A stretch of 64,000 nucleotides of DNA from Phycisphaerae bacterium (lineage in GTDB: Bacteria; Planctomycetota; Phycisphaerae; Sedimentisphaerales; SM23-30). The stretch is from assembly GCA_016342495.1 (NCBI GenBank), contig JAEIOG010000015.1:1-64000 (forward strand). Reading direction: 5' to 3'. Numbering within the stretch: the stretch's first letter is position 1; every line of letters starts with the position of its first letter. Below, piece after piece: positions 52,569 to 62,471 of the stretch. The position numbers were made by a program, and so were the translations under genes. The notes under the pieces are model-generated. The model saw only the letters and a program-made list of their open reading frames with translations. It searched no databases and was not told the DNA's origin.

Positions 52569-54296
52569 CTAGTATCCTATGGCACAGCCATCTTTACGAG
52601 ATTCAGAGGCGCCATAATATACTTTATTGACTGGATCATATCGAATCGCCTGGTATCCGCCATATCCGCCTTTAGATTGTTTAATTGTATGGCCTGCTTT
52701 TTCGAGTTTTTCTATTACATCTTTTGAAAAGCCATTTTCCAGATATAGCACGCCCCCGTCGGACATTATTTCACCGGTAGGCTGAGATGAACCTGAGTGT
52801 CTAATACGTGCAGCATCACCGGCGGCCTGAAGATCCATATCGAAATCGATCATATTGATAACAATCTGGGTATGGCCCTGAGGCTGCATGGCACCACCCA
52901 TGACGCCAAAGCTCATATATGGCTTATTGTCCTTTGTGATAAAAGCCGGGATAATGGTATGAAACGGTCTTTTGCCGGGTGCATAGGTGTTGAACTGGCC
53001 TGGCGTCAGGCTAAAGAGTTCGCCACGGTCCTGCAGGATAAAACCAAGGCCAACGGGTGTCATCCCTGAACCCATTCCCCGGTAATTACTTTGGATCAGT
53101 GATACCATATTGCCAGCTTTATCAGCTACGGTGAGATAAACCGTATCGCCATGTTCTAATGCCGGGTTGCCAGCTGGGTAAGACCTGCCAGCTTTTGCCG
53201 GTTCAATCAGCTGTTGTCGCTGTTTACCATATTCTGGGGAGATAAGTTCTTTAACGGGTATTTTATTAAAATCTGTATCACAATAGAATTTGGCCCGATC
53301 TTCGAAGGCCAGCTTTTTTGCTTCGGTAAGAAGATGCAGATGTTCAAAACTGCCAAAGCCTTTGCTTTTTAGGTCATAGTTTTTCAGGATGTTCAGCATT
53401 TCCAAGGCTGCTATGCCCTGACCATTGGGGGGCAGTTCCCAGATGTCATAGCCGCGGTAATTAGCTGAAACCGGCTGTATCCATTGACTGGTATGTTCGG
53501 CCATATCTTCATAGGAAAGAAAGCCACCATTGTCCTTGACATGTTTAGCGATGACTTTAGCGATTTTGCCTTTATAAAAGACATCTCGGCCTTCTTTGGC
53601 GATGGTTTCTAAGGTGTCAGCTAAATATGGATTGCGAAAGATTTCTCCTTTGGCTGGTGCTTTACCTCCGGGCATGAATATATCAGCGAAGTTGGGATAA
53701 TCTTTTAAGCTGTTTGCATTGATCTGCCAGTAATAGGCGATTAGTTCAGTAACTGGGAATCCTTTGCGGCCATAATCTATTGTTGGGGCTAAAATCTTAT
53801 CCATAGGCAGTTTACCAAAACGGTTATGGAGTTGGAACCAGCCATCGACACAGCCCGGTACGCTTACTGGTAATGGGCCCAGAGCTGGAATCTTTTCGAT
53901 ATTATGGTCTTTGAAGTATTTGAGGGTCAATGATTTTGGCGAACGACCGCTGGCATTTAGGCCATAGAGTTTTTGGGTTTTTGCATCCCAGACAATGGCA
54001 AACAGGTCACCACCAATGCCAGAGCCAGTTGGCTCAACCAAGCCCAGCATTGCATTAGCGGCGATAGCAGCATCGATGGCATTGCCGCCTTGTTTGAGAA
54101 TGTCAATTGCGACCTGGCTGGCTAGCGGATGGCTGGTTGCTGCTATGCCATTTTGGGCTATCACTTCTGAGCGGGTGGCAAAGGGTGCTCCGGTAATGCG
54201 ATCCGCTGCCAGAACTGGGCTTGCCATACTTAATAAGCTTAGAATTAGAAAAAAATATAGCATTTTCGATTGATTTTGGCATTTTTTAAGATTCAT
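52569..54296 (-). CDS. ggt: Gamma-glutamyltransferase
   Basis: GGT is an Ntn hydrolase that cleaves gamma-glutamyl bonds such as glutathione in the periplasm. The 575-residue preprotein has a signal peptide (MLYFFLILSLLSMASPVLAA), the large-subunit segments ATSHPLASQVAIDILKQGGN and GLVEPTGSGIGGD, and the autocleavage/nucleophile Thr in ALEHGDTVYLTVADKAGNMV (position of the family T[TS]H-SVVD motif, here T-V-Y, slightly divergent). The small subunit continues SLIQSNYRGMGSGM and ends GASESRKDGCAIGY. A ribosome site AGGAAAAACC precedes ATG 54296. Confidence 0.94.
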   Translation of the reverse strand: MNLKKCQNQSKMLYFFLILSLLSMASPVLAADRITGAPFATRSEVIAQNGIAATSHPLASQVAIDILKQGGNAIDAAIAANAMLGLVEPTGSGIGGDLFAIVWDAKTQKLYGLNASGRSPKSLTLKYFKDHNIEKIPALGPLPVSVPGCVDGWFQLHNRFGKLPMDKILAPTIDYGRKGFPVTELIAYYWQINANSLKDYPNFADIFMPGGKAPAKGEIFRNPYLADTLETIAKEGRDVFYKGKIAKVIAKHVKDNGGFLSYEDMAEHTSQWIQPVSANYRGYDIWELPPNGQGIAALEMLNILKNYDLKSKGFGSFEHLHLLTEAKKLAFEDRAKFYCDTDFNKIPVKELISPEYGKQRQQLIEPAKAGRSYPAGNPALEHGDTVYLTVADKAGNMVSLIQSNYRGMGSGMTPVGLGFILQDRGELFSLTPGQFNTYAPGKRPFHTIIPAFITKDNKPYMSFGVMGGAMQPQGHTQIVINMIDFDMDLQAAGDAARIRHSGSSQPTGEIMSDGGVLYLENGFSKDVIEKLEKAGHTIKQSKGGYGGYQAIRYDPVNKVYYGASESRKDGCAIGY

Positions 54297-54496
54297 TGTT
54301 CTGGTTTTTCCTGATCTGGTGAGTTGAAAACTTATATTTAGATACCTAAGGAATTTGGGCTGACCTTATCTGGCGATAAAACGGGAATATTTCAAGTTGG
54401 AATCAGTATAACTAATCTTTTTATATATTTCCATGGGTATTTATCAGCTTTATTTTGTCTGATTTCAGTCATTTTTATCTTTTTTTCTATATTTAT

Positions 54497-54525
54497 TTGA
54501 CTATTCGACAAGTGTAGAGTAAAGT
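54497..54525 (+). promoter_or_regulatory. Promoter with BlaI-type operator in the spacer
   Basis: TTGACT (54497-54502), 17-base spacer, TAAAGT (54520-54525). The spacer contains GACAAGTGTA (54507-54516), which resembles the TACAnnTGTA half-site core of BlaI/MecI operators, and TCGACA (54505-54510) is mirrored by TGTCGA at 54532-54537. This suggests autoregulation of the BlaI-M56 operon. Confidence 0.6.
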
Positions 54526-54560
54526 TAATGTGTGTCGAAAACAATCTACGAGGGTAAATC

Positions 54561-54977
54561 ATGGAAAAAATAGAAACAGAACAGAAAAATGATCTGGAAT
54601 TAACCGATGCTCAGTGGGCAATTATCAAGGTTGTATGGGATAATGAGCCCTGTGCCGCCGGTACGGTTCAGGAAAATCTGGAAAGCGAGAAGGGTTGGGC
54701 ATATAGCACTGTCAAGACTACTATGGACCGCATGGTAAAAAAAGGGCTGCTGAAAATCACCAAAATCCGCAATTTACAGCTGTTTAGCTCATGTATCAGT
54801 AGGGATCAGGCTTGTAAAGGGGAATTTCAGCGGATGCTAAAGCGGGCTTTTGATGGTGCGATGAATCCGATGCTGCAATTTTTAATTGGAAATGATCATT
54901 TTAGTGATAATGATCTTAATGAGCTTAGAAAACTGGTAGCAAGTAAAGATAAAGATGGGGCAGACGCAAATAAATAG
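54561..54977 (+). CDS. BlaI/MecI family transcriptional repressor
   Basis: The 138-residue protein has the winged-helix domain of the penicillinase repressor family: LTDAQWAIIKVVWDNEPCAA, EKGWAYSTVKTTMDRMVKKG and LLKITKIRNLQLFS, followed by a dimerisation helix region. In BlaI systems it represses its own operon and is inactivated after the partner M56 metallopeptidase senses a signal. Here it precedes the M56 gene by 32 bases and has a promoter/operator-like element upstream. It starts at ATG 54561 behind ACGAGGGTAAATC. No beta-lactamase gene is in the window, so its regulon is unknown. Confidence 0.92.
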   Translation: MEKIETEQKNDLELTDAQWAIIKVVWDNEPCAAGTVQENLESEKGWAYSTVKTTMDRMVKKGLLKITKIRNLQLFSSCISRDQACKGEFQRMLKRAFDGAMNPMLQFLIGNDHFSDNDLNELRKLVASKDKDGADANK

Positions 54978-55009
54978 AGTTTTAGGGATTAACTTTAAGG
55001 GATAAGAAG

Positions 55010-58000
55010 ATGATTAATATTATTGATCAATTAAACAGGTTTTCGGGTGAATTTGTTCGGTTTGGTTTTTTGATGCTGGTGCAGGTGACAGCTTTGATTG
55101 TTTTGCTGTGGCTGGTGGATCTGGTGGTCAGGAAAAAGGTGCGGGCGATATTTCGGTATTGGCTGTGGATGTTGTTGCTGGCTAAATTGATTTTACCGCC
55201 AACACTTTGTATGCCAACGGGGATTGGATACTGGTGTAGTTTTGATGGGAAGCTTGCATTTCTGGCCAGCCCGACTGTGAATGAAGGAGCTGTGGAGCTG
55301 GAAAGACCTGTTGAAGATTTTTCGGTGGCTGTTGATGACTCATTGGCGGTTAAAACTGAAGTTGATTCTGAAATTTTAGATGATTATCCATTGCCAGTTA
55401 TTAATTCGGTTGTGAATGTGGATGGGCAGCCTGTTGCGGTTGTGGATGAAGCTGAGGTAGTACAGCGGCAAGAGGAAAAGGGTCCGGAAACGATTATTGT
55501 AGAAGCGAATGCAGCCCTAAGTTGGCAGGCTTTTGTGTTTTTGGCCTGGTTGGTGGGGCTGATGATTTTAGCGGTTATTATTATTCAGCGATTATTGTTT
55601 GTAAAAGCTATATTGGCTCAATGTCAGCCAGCGAATCCAAAATTACAGGAAAGACTGGAAGCCTGTCGTGAGATGGTGGGTTTGAAACATGAAGTCCCGC
55701 TGGTAATATCGCCAACGATGATGAGTCCGGCGGCATGTGGTTTATTTAACCCGGTGATTATTATTCCGGCTAATATTATAATAAAAGTCACAGGGGCCAA
55801 GCTAGACGCGATTTTGCTGCATGAGCTGGTGCATATCAAACGTGGAGATTTATGGGTGAATTTTGCTCAGACGATTTTGCAGATCGTCAATTTCTTTAAT
55901 CCATTGCTATGGCTGGCAAATTCTCATATTCGTAACTTGCGTGAAAAAGCAGTTGACGAAACTGTGTTGACAAAAATGGGTGATAAGGCAGACAGCTATA
56001 GCTCGACTTTGATAGATATAGCCGAGATAGCATTTTCCAAGCCCCATCTTAGTTTAAGAATGGTTGGCGTGGTAGAGTCGAAGAAGGCTTTAAAGGATAG
56101 AATTAAACATATTATCATGCGGCCTGTGCCGAAGAGTTCGAGGTTGGGGATAGCTGGCTTGGCAGTGATTATTGCAATAGCTGCGGTTTTGTTGCCGATG
56201 GCACAAGGTAATGCAAAATCAGAGAAAACAGTGGAAGGTTATAGTGTAACTCTAGCTAATGGGATGAAAATAAAATTGCTTGGGGTATGCGAACATCCAA
56301 TTGAAGGCAAGCAATGGTGGGGGCCAGATGGTCAGGCTTTAGCTGATGCCCCAATTGACTATGATAAAGGAGACAGGGTGTATGCCTATGGTGATGATCG
56401 GGCATATGAGTTTGCTGTACGATATGAAAATATCCCTGTTGGAGCTTACAGTATATTTCATGCAGAACCTACTAACAGCAGGCTGGGTGGTAATATGCAT
56501 TCTTCTGCTAACAAGAACGGTGAAAGAACTGCAATATATGAAAAAACAAATATGGTTTCGACAACAGCGAAATGTGCAACGCTTTTTAATAAAGACCGGA
56601 AATCGTGTGATTTTAAGATTGGTGTTGCAGATGGTTTATGGTTGAAGGGTTTTGAATCTATAAAGCCTAAAAAAACTGGAACATGGGGAACGAGGTCTAC
56701 GGGCCAGAGTTCTGAAATTGGCGGAGTAGTTTTTGGTAAGCCAATAGAAGAAAATGGAAAAACCTGGATAGCTATTACAGATACAATTGATAGACAAATA
56801 TATCAAGTTCGTATTATAGCTTTGGATGCGAATGGTAATGAATTTACAGGTATGAATTTAGACAGCAGTGGCGTAGGTGATGCAACTCAGACAACTATTA
56901 GCATCGACAGACCATTAAATGGAATCGAAACAGTTCAGGTGCAAACCCGGAAATATGAATGGTTTATCTTTGAAGGTGTTTCATTGAAGAAAGATAGGAG
57001 TGGAACTTCTGCTGTTGAATTAGGGGGTGTGCCAGAAAACAGTATAGAAGCTGAAGATAGCGATTATGCAAACTGGACATATACTTATCCGGATAAAGCT
57101 TATTTGAAAGTTGTTGCGATATTTGATCCGCATGCCCAGCCGATACGTTACTGGGACGCAGAAGGTAATATTGTTGCCGGGATGGATGAATGGTATATTC
57201 AAGGTGTTTTACGGTCGAAGAATAATTTTGGTGTGGTTATGGAATATGTTCCTGAGCAGGAAGGGATTGTTCCTGCTTCTGATGGGAAATATTATAAAGT
57301 TTCTTCGATATCAAAAGATAAGCCATATATACGGTATAGCCGAGGCTGGGGTGAATGGCAGGATGTAGTAAAAATTAATAAAGGTGAAGTTGTTGTCAAG
57401 GACGAGAATTGGTACAAGCTGGATAAGACGCAGGCGTTTGGTAAGGGTTTAACTGCGACTATGGATTTTAGTTTTGACCCGGCTTTTGGGATAAGGCTTG
57501 TTGCGGTAGATGAAAATGGTAAACAATATCCGATGGGTGGCAAGGCAGCTCATGTTGGAGATTTCCAAAAAGATGGCTTGAGTATGTATCATGAAGCAAC
57601 TCAAGATATTGCCTTGGAAAAGGTCGATCATTTTATCATTCAAAAACAGAAAATGGATTGGGCTGAAATTGGCGGTTTTGCAGTGAAGCCGGGCGGGAAG
57701 GTTAATCATGATTTTGTCGCACCGAAACTCAGCACCGCTGACTATTTAGCTGAACAAAGTGAAGATTGGAAAACTGTTGGTGTTACGAAAAAGAAATCCA
57801 CAGTGTCATTGGGATATCATGACAAAGGGGAATTTACCATTGATTTGCCAAAAAGGGGTGATTTCAATAAGACGGTCAGCATAGAAACTGTTCATTCAAT
57901 TGACCTGAAAAAATATGAAGTGCGGATGGTAGCACTGAAAAAGAATGGTAATATTGTTCTAGGTTCAGCATCAGGCGGCGGCGGTAATACTTTTGTGCGG

Positions 58001-61000
58001 ATGTCATATATTTTCCAATATGGTCCGCTAGAATGTTATGATGAATTTCGTTTCCAGGTGCGTGAGAAAAGTGGATCTAATGTTTTAACTGGCCAAGACA
58101 TGGATGATATTACCCAAATGCTGCAAAAATTTTATAAGGTTATTGCATCTGACGATAAGTCGGCAGCTTTGGGTATGATGTATTATGCTGATGAGAATGA
58201 CAGGGAGCTGGCGAAAGGGTTGCTGAAGGAATTTTCATCTATAAATCCAGATATGCCTGTGTATGTTATGGATATTGATTCTGTTGTCAATGGGCGGACG
58301 AAGGTGTATTCTTTGATACCATTGAAGGAAGGTAAATATAGTTTAGGAATAGTGCGGGTGGCTAAGGATTTGGGAGTTTGGAAGCTTAATTTTGAATATA
58401 AGAAGATAGCTGAAACCTATAAAATGGCTAAGATTTTGTCAGCTGAGGAAATGGGCAGGCATATTATTTTGGAACAGCTACAGCAGTGGCAAAATGCATC
58501 GCCAGCTGAACTTGAAAAGTTATGCCAGGAGAAACTTGTTGAAGCCAAACGCAATATTGAGGCCATCGAATTTGCTAAGACTAAAAATGTGGAGTTGGTA
58601 GTTGACAATACTGAGCATTGGCAAAAACAGGTGAGGCTGCTGAGCGGTGATCCGGAAGAAGTGCGAGAAGCTATGTTTGAGCAGTTTTCGCATTATATTA
58701 AATCACGTGAAGTTTTTGATATTAAAGGTGTAGTTAAACTTTGGGTTAATAATTGTAGAGATAATGATAAGGAAAAAGCTGATGGTTTATGGTATAGTCC
58801 GCCAAGTCCGAGTTTTAATGATACACGGGAATTTTTGCAGGCTTTTCCTGATGCGCCTTTGGCTGAGATTGTATCGGTGCATTATACTGATGCGAATGCG
58901 ATAGCAGTTACAAAACTAGTTATGAGTAAGCGTGGTAAGGAAGTGGTTTTACTATACACTTTGAAAAAACGTGCTGGAAAATGGCTTATTTCAGATATTG
59001 ATATGGAGCAGATTGAGGGTTTGCAGGTTGAAAATTCCCGATTTTTAAAGAAGTATCCAGGTGCTAAGGTTTGGGTTGATGACCCAGATGACAGGGTTCG
59101 GGTGATAGGTTCGAAGCCTGAAGAGACGAGTAGATCTTTTTCTAAGGCAATATATGACCGGACTATGTATTTTATGCTACCTGATGTTGAGTTTCGGCCA
59201 ACGCTGGTGGATATTAGTCAAGGGAGGTTGTACGCATTTGATGGAGATATGAATGATCAGAAAGCATCTGAAGAATGGGTGAAAAATATCAGACGCAGTA
59301 ATCCGGGGGCATGTATTGGATTTGATGATGCCAAAGGAGGAGGATTGTTTGCCGACAATGGTGCCAGGATGTTGCTTTTAGATTGTGCTGGCAGTTGGAT
59401 TGAGATGGTAAAGGCTTATGGTAATATAGATGCCGATAGAATCAGAGAGCAGGGCAGCAGGGTTGTGCCGCTAAAAGGTGTTTTTGGTGATGATGGTAAA
59501 TTTGATAGTGATAAACGTTACATTGCAGTGTTGGCACCGGATGGCAAGGTTGGTTTTGTTAAATTGATTGCTATGATTAAAAATGAATCTACCGGTCACG
59601 TTCAATTAGAGGTTGGTCTATATAATAAGGATTTTGAGCCGTCCTCTCCGGCGGTTGCGGATGTGTCGGCAGCTAAGGTTGAAGCAAAGAGTGTAAAGGT
59701 TGAACCTAAAACGCAAAAGATTTATTTACCAGACATTAATGCAGATGGCGATAATAAGTTTTTGAGTATTGTTGATGGCCAGATATTGTCTGTTCCAAAG
59801 GAGTATCAGTCTAATTCCAAGCAGAAGCTGAAAGAGTTGGTCAAGGGGCATGATTATATCATGGCATATCATTATGTCAGGGATACGGGGACTTTGGTGT
59901 TTGGGTCGAATGTCGCAATGTTTGATTTAGGGGAGTTGGTTGAAAATCCTGAGTTTGTAAAGCTGCCAAAGGATTTGCCTTATAAAACGACGTTCAGGGT
60001 TGGCCAGCAGCGTTATGAAATCGAGATTACCGAAGCGGATGAGAAAGGCTGTTGTTTTGAGTATCGGTATATTGGGGACCGCAATAGTAAGGCTACTTCA
60101 AAGGAAAATGTAAAGCCAACGGAAGCTGCCACTGGGAAGCTGGAGTTTAGAGTTTTAGTGGACAGTGTTTATTCCAGTGGCGAATACATATGTACTACAA
60201 TAAAGGAAGGTGAATATAAAAAGGCTCTGGAATCAGAAGGTCCAGCTTCAGCTGCGTTAATTGGGAGCGATTTTGTCTGGGTTGAGGCTGCTATAGGAGA
60301 TGAGATTAGCCTTAAAGTTAAAGGTCAATACCAGGGAAAGACTTATTACCTTGCTGCTAATACCCCGGATAAAACTATGCTGGCCAACGATAGCTGGTCT
60401 ATCGTAAAAGCTTATGTCACTATGGATGCAATTAATAAATTTGCGATTGGAATAGATTTCAATGAAGCCGCTGGCGATAAATTCTATGAATTTACCAGTA
60501 ATAACAAAGGGCTGGCAGTTGCAATTATTATTGATGATAAGATTTATTCGGCACCGATGATTCAGTCAGGAATACGAAGTCGCTGTATTATTACGGGTGA
60601 TTTTACCCGACAGGAAGTTGAAAGTCTTGTAGATGTTTTACGCAGTGGGATGAAAACTCCAGATGTTTCAAAAGAGGTAGGTTTTGGTCCGGTTGATTTT
60701 GAAGGTTTTTTCCCTGATAGCGTCGAAGGGGGAAAAGCACTGGATGAGATGATGGCTGATCGGAATAAAGATTTGCGTGATGCAGATGAGATTATTGCAA
60801 CTGTTCGTAATGGTCTGCGGAATTATAAAGGTAGAGATGTTGTGCTGCGTTGGTTTGGCAATATGTTTATTTGGGGTAAGCAACCACAGAATCTCAAGGC
60901 GATAGAGGTGATGTATCATGCCAGCGGTTCGGAAAAGTTATATGGCAATGCGATATATTTTGGCTTGTCGGTTACTAAAAATAAGACATCGGAGATTTTG

Positions 61001-62140
61001 CAGGCGATGGCAGCGGTAGCGATGAAAACCGATGATTATTATAATATTACCGGCAGGATAAACTGGGGTTGTCGTGGGCAAACCAAAGAACTGATCGCCT
61101 GTCTGGACCCTTATTTGAAATCAAATGATGCGACAATTGCTAAGAAAGCACGCGATGTAAAGGATTATTTTACCGACAGTGATGCTTTTATGGCAAAACG
61201 TGCCCAGGAACATAAAACAAAAATTCAGCAGGAATATGGTCCGCAGCTTGCCGGGTTCAAGGAAAAGCTTATCGAAGGTGATTCCAAAACCCGTAAGGAA
61301 ATAATGAAAATTTTGCAGGGCAAAGGCGTTATGTCGATAGTAGATGAATCATTTATGGATGCATTTGCAGCTTGTGCTAAAGATCCAGATGCTGGGGTTC
61401 GAGCTGATGCGGCCCGGTTGTTTGGTGGACATTTTGTATGGAGCGGAAAAGAGCAAAGCCTTCGTGCGATAGAGATTTTGACTGGTTTGCTGGGTGATGG
61501 CAATAGAGAAGTGCGCTATGCTGCGGTTTATTATGGTTTGTCGACTGTACGCAGTCCTGATGAGAAACTTGTCGAGAAAATGCTTTTGACAGTTCTGGAT
61601 GATCGTGAAGTAAATTATTATGGTCGGGTTATCTGGGGTATTGGTCGCAATCGGCAGGTTTGTATCGATGTTCTGACTGGTTGGCTCGAACAAAGCGCCC
61701 AAGATAGCAAGCGGGCGGTTAAAGCCTATGAAATATATGAAGATATAACCGGGCAGATGCTGCCTGAGAAATACGCAAAGCAATTTGCCGGCCAGAAATC
61801 AGATGCCCATGATGGGTTGGTTGCGATGGTGGTTGGCAAGGGAAATATCAGTAAAGATGAATTGAAAACAGAGTTTGTCGATGTGATTAAAACTGCGGGT
61901 TTATTAACTAAAGTTTCTGATTTTTATATTAAACAGACTCCCCAAGGGGCTTATGGTTTATTTATCTGTGAAAATCTTGACGATCGTAATGCCATCCGGG
62001 CCGCGATTAATAAAGGGTCAAAGATTCAGTTTCTTGGCTATCAAAGCGGAAAAATCGGTATCGGTGGCAGTGGATGGTTGAGTTCAAGGAAGAATTTCCA
62101 AAGGAGTATGCAGCCGGATAGGGTGGCAATTGATAATTAG
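55010..62140 (+). CDS. Giant M56 (BlaR1-like) metallopeptidase with SecD-P1-head-like and HEAT-like C-terminal domains
   Basis: The 2376-residue protein is about four times the length of BlaR1. Residues 1-400 are a canonical M56 module: membrane helices at about 16-36, 45-62, 171-195 and 379-397, and the zinc site LLHELVHIKRGDLWVN (HExxH at about 271-275). The C-terminal extension has several beta-rich repeats (similar segments at about 560-670, 810-900), NTF2-like parts near 1040-1150 and 1220-1330, and a segment at about 1807-1884 (VAIIIDDKIYSAPMIQSGI then GDFTRQEVESLVDVLRSG) that resembles the SecD P1 head. Residues about 1920-2260 form HEAT-like repeats (DPDAGVRADAARLFGG, DGNREVRYAAVYYGL). 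It is presumably an extracytoplasmic sensor linked to the BlaI repressor upstream. Confidence 0.88.
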   Translation: MINIIDQLNRFSGEFVRFGFLMLVQVTALIVLLWLVDLVVRKKVRAIFRYWLWMLLLAKLILPPTLCMPTGIGYWCSFDGKLAFLASPTVNEGAVELERPVEDFSVAVDDSLAVKTEVDSEILDDYPLPVINSVVNVDGQPVAVVDEAEVVQRQEEKGPETIIVEANAALSWQAFVFLAWLVGLMILAVIIIQRLLFVKAILAQCQPANPKLQERLEACREMVGLKHEVPLVISPTMMSPAACGLFNPVIIIPANIIIKVTGAKLDAILLHELVHIKRGDLWVNFAQTILQIVNFFNPLLWLANSHIRNLREKAVDETVLTKMGDKADSYSSTLIDIAEIAFSKPHLSLRMVGVVESKKALKDRIKHIIMRPVPKSSRLGIAGLAVIIAIAAVLLPMAQGNAKSEKTVEGYSVTLANGMKIKLLGVCEHPIEGKQWWGPDGQALADAPIDYDKGDRVYAYGDDRAYEFAVRYENIPVGAYSIFHAEPTNSRLGGNMHSSANKNGERTAIYEKTNMVSTTAKCATLFNKDRKSCDFKIGVADGLWLKGFESIKPKKTGTWGTRSTGQSSEIGGVVFGKPIEENGKTWIAITDTIDRQIYQVRIIALDANGNEFTGMNLDSSGVGDATQTTISIDRPLNGIETVQVQTRKYEWFIFEGVSLKKDRSGTSAVELGGVPENSIEAEDSDYANWTYTYPDKAYLKVVAIFDPHAQPIRYWDAEGNIVAGMDEWYIQGVLRSKNNFGVVMEYVPEQEGIVPASDGKYYKVSSISKDKPYIRYSRGWGEWQDVVKINKGEVVVKDENWYKLDKTQAFGKGLTATMDFSFDPAFGIRLVAVDENGKQYPMGGKAAHVGDFQKDGLSMYHEATQDIALEKVDHFIIQKQKMDWAEIGGFAVKPGGKVNHDFVAPKLSTADYLAEQSEDWKTVGVTKKKSTVSLGYHDKGEFTIDLPKRGDFNKTVSIETVHSIDLKKYEVRMVALKKNGNIVLGSASGGGGNTFVRMSYIFQYGPLECYDEFRFQVREKSGSNVLTGQDMDDITQMLQKFYKVIASDDKSAALGMMYYADENDRELAKGLLKEFSSINPDMPVYVMDIDSVVNGRTKVYSLIPLKEGKYSLGIVRVAKDLGVWKLNFEYKKIAETYKMAKILSAEEMGRHIILEQLQQWQNASPAELEKLCQEKLVEAKRNIEAIEFAKTKNVELVVDNTEHWQKQVRLLSGDPEEVREAMFEQFSHYIKSREVFDIKGVVKLWVNNCRDNDKEKADGLWYSPPSPSFNDTREFLQAFPDAPLAEIVSVHYTDANAIAVTKLVMSKRGKEVVLLYTLKKRAGKWLISDIDMEQIEGLQVENSRFLKKYPGAKVWVDDPDDRVRVIGSKPEETSRSFSKAIYDRTMYFMLPDVEFRPTLVDISQGRLYAFDGDMNDQKASEEWVKNIRRSNPGACIGFDDAKGGGLFADNGARMLLLDCAGSWIEMVKAYGNIDADRIREQGSRVVPLKGVFGDDGKFDSDKRYIAVLAPDGKVGFVKLIAMIKNESTGHVQLEVGLYNKDFEPSSPAVADVSAAKVEAKSVKVEPKTQKIYLPDINADGDNKFLSIVDGQILSVPKEYQSNSKQKLKELVKGHDYIMAYHYVRDTGTLVFGSNVAMFDLGELVENPEFVKLPKDLPYKTTFRVGQQRYEIEITEADEKGCCFEYRYIGDRNSKATSKENVKPTEAATGKLEFRVLVDSVYSSGEYICTTIKEGEYKKALESEGPASAALIGSDFVWVEAAIGDEISLKVKGQYQGKTYYLAANTPDKTMLANDSWSIVKAYVTMDAINKFAIGIDFNEAAGDKFYEFTSNNKGLAVAIIIDDKIYSAPMIQSGIRSRCIITGDFTRQEVESLVDVLRSGMKTPDVSKEVGFGPVDFEGFFPDSVEGGKALDEMMADRNKDLRDADEIIATVRNGLRNYKGRDVVLRWFGNMFIWGKQPQNLKAIEVMYHASGSEKLYGNAIYFGLSVTKNKTSEILQAMAAVAMKTDDYYNITGRINWGCRGQTKELIACLDPYLKSNDATIAKKARDVKDYFTDSDAFMAKRAQEHKTKIQQEYGPQLAGFKEKLIEGDSKTRKEIMKILQGKGVMSIVDESFMDAFAACAKDPDAGVRADAARLFGGHFVWSGKEQSLRAIEILTGLLGDGNREVRYAAVYYGLSTVRSPDEKLVEKMLLTVLDDREVNYYGRVIWGIGRNRQVCIDVLTGWLEQSAQDSKRAVKAYEIYEDITGQMLPEKYAKQFAGQKSDAHDGLVAMVVGKGNISKDELKTEFVDVIKTAGLLTKVSDFYIKQTPQGAYGLFICENLDDRNAIRAAINKGSKIQFLGYQSGKIGIGGSGWLSSRKNFQRSMQPDRVAIDN

Positions 62141-62252
62141 CAAGTTATTGCTGATTTCTTGCTGAGTATTTGGCTATGCCAAGCAGGGCAATTGCATGAA
62201 ATTTCCATTCTTGTTTTTGGCTCAAAATCGATGCTAAATCAAAAAAGTTGAT

Positions 62253-62364
62253 CTTGTCATCCCCGCGCAGACTCCGGATCAGGAAATGCAAACCATGATT
62301 TTGACTCGAAAACTGGATTCCCGCCTACGCGGGAATGACATAATTAAATTTCATGCGTTAGCCC
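62253..62364 (+). repeat. Dispersed repeat E, copy 2, with terminal inverted repeats
   Basis: The unit has GTCATCCCCGCG at 62256-62267 and CGCGGGAATGAC at 62328-62339, inverted repeats matching at 11 of 12 bases, enclosing about 60 bases including GAAAACTGGATTCCCGCC. It is about 112 bp similar to 30088-30201. This resembles a MITE or REP-type element. The rest of 62141-62471 shows no gene. Confidence 0.85.
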
Positions 62365-62471
62365 CGCTGTGCTAAGTTTTTTTTGTTTGCTTCTAAGATT
62401 CATTTGATTTATTATTCAGACGGTTCGATGTGATATATAAATGTGATATTATTCTTTTACGGAGAAAGGTT

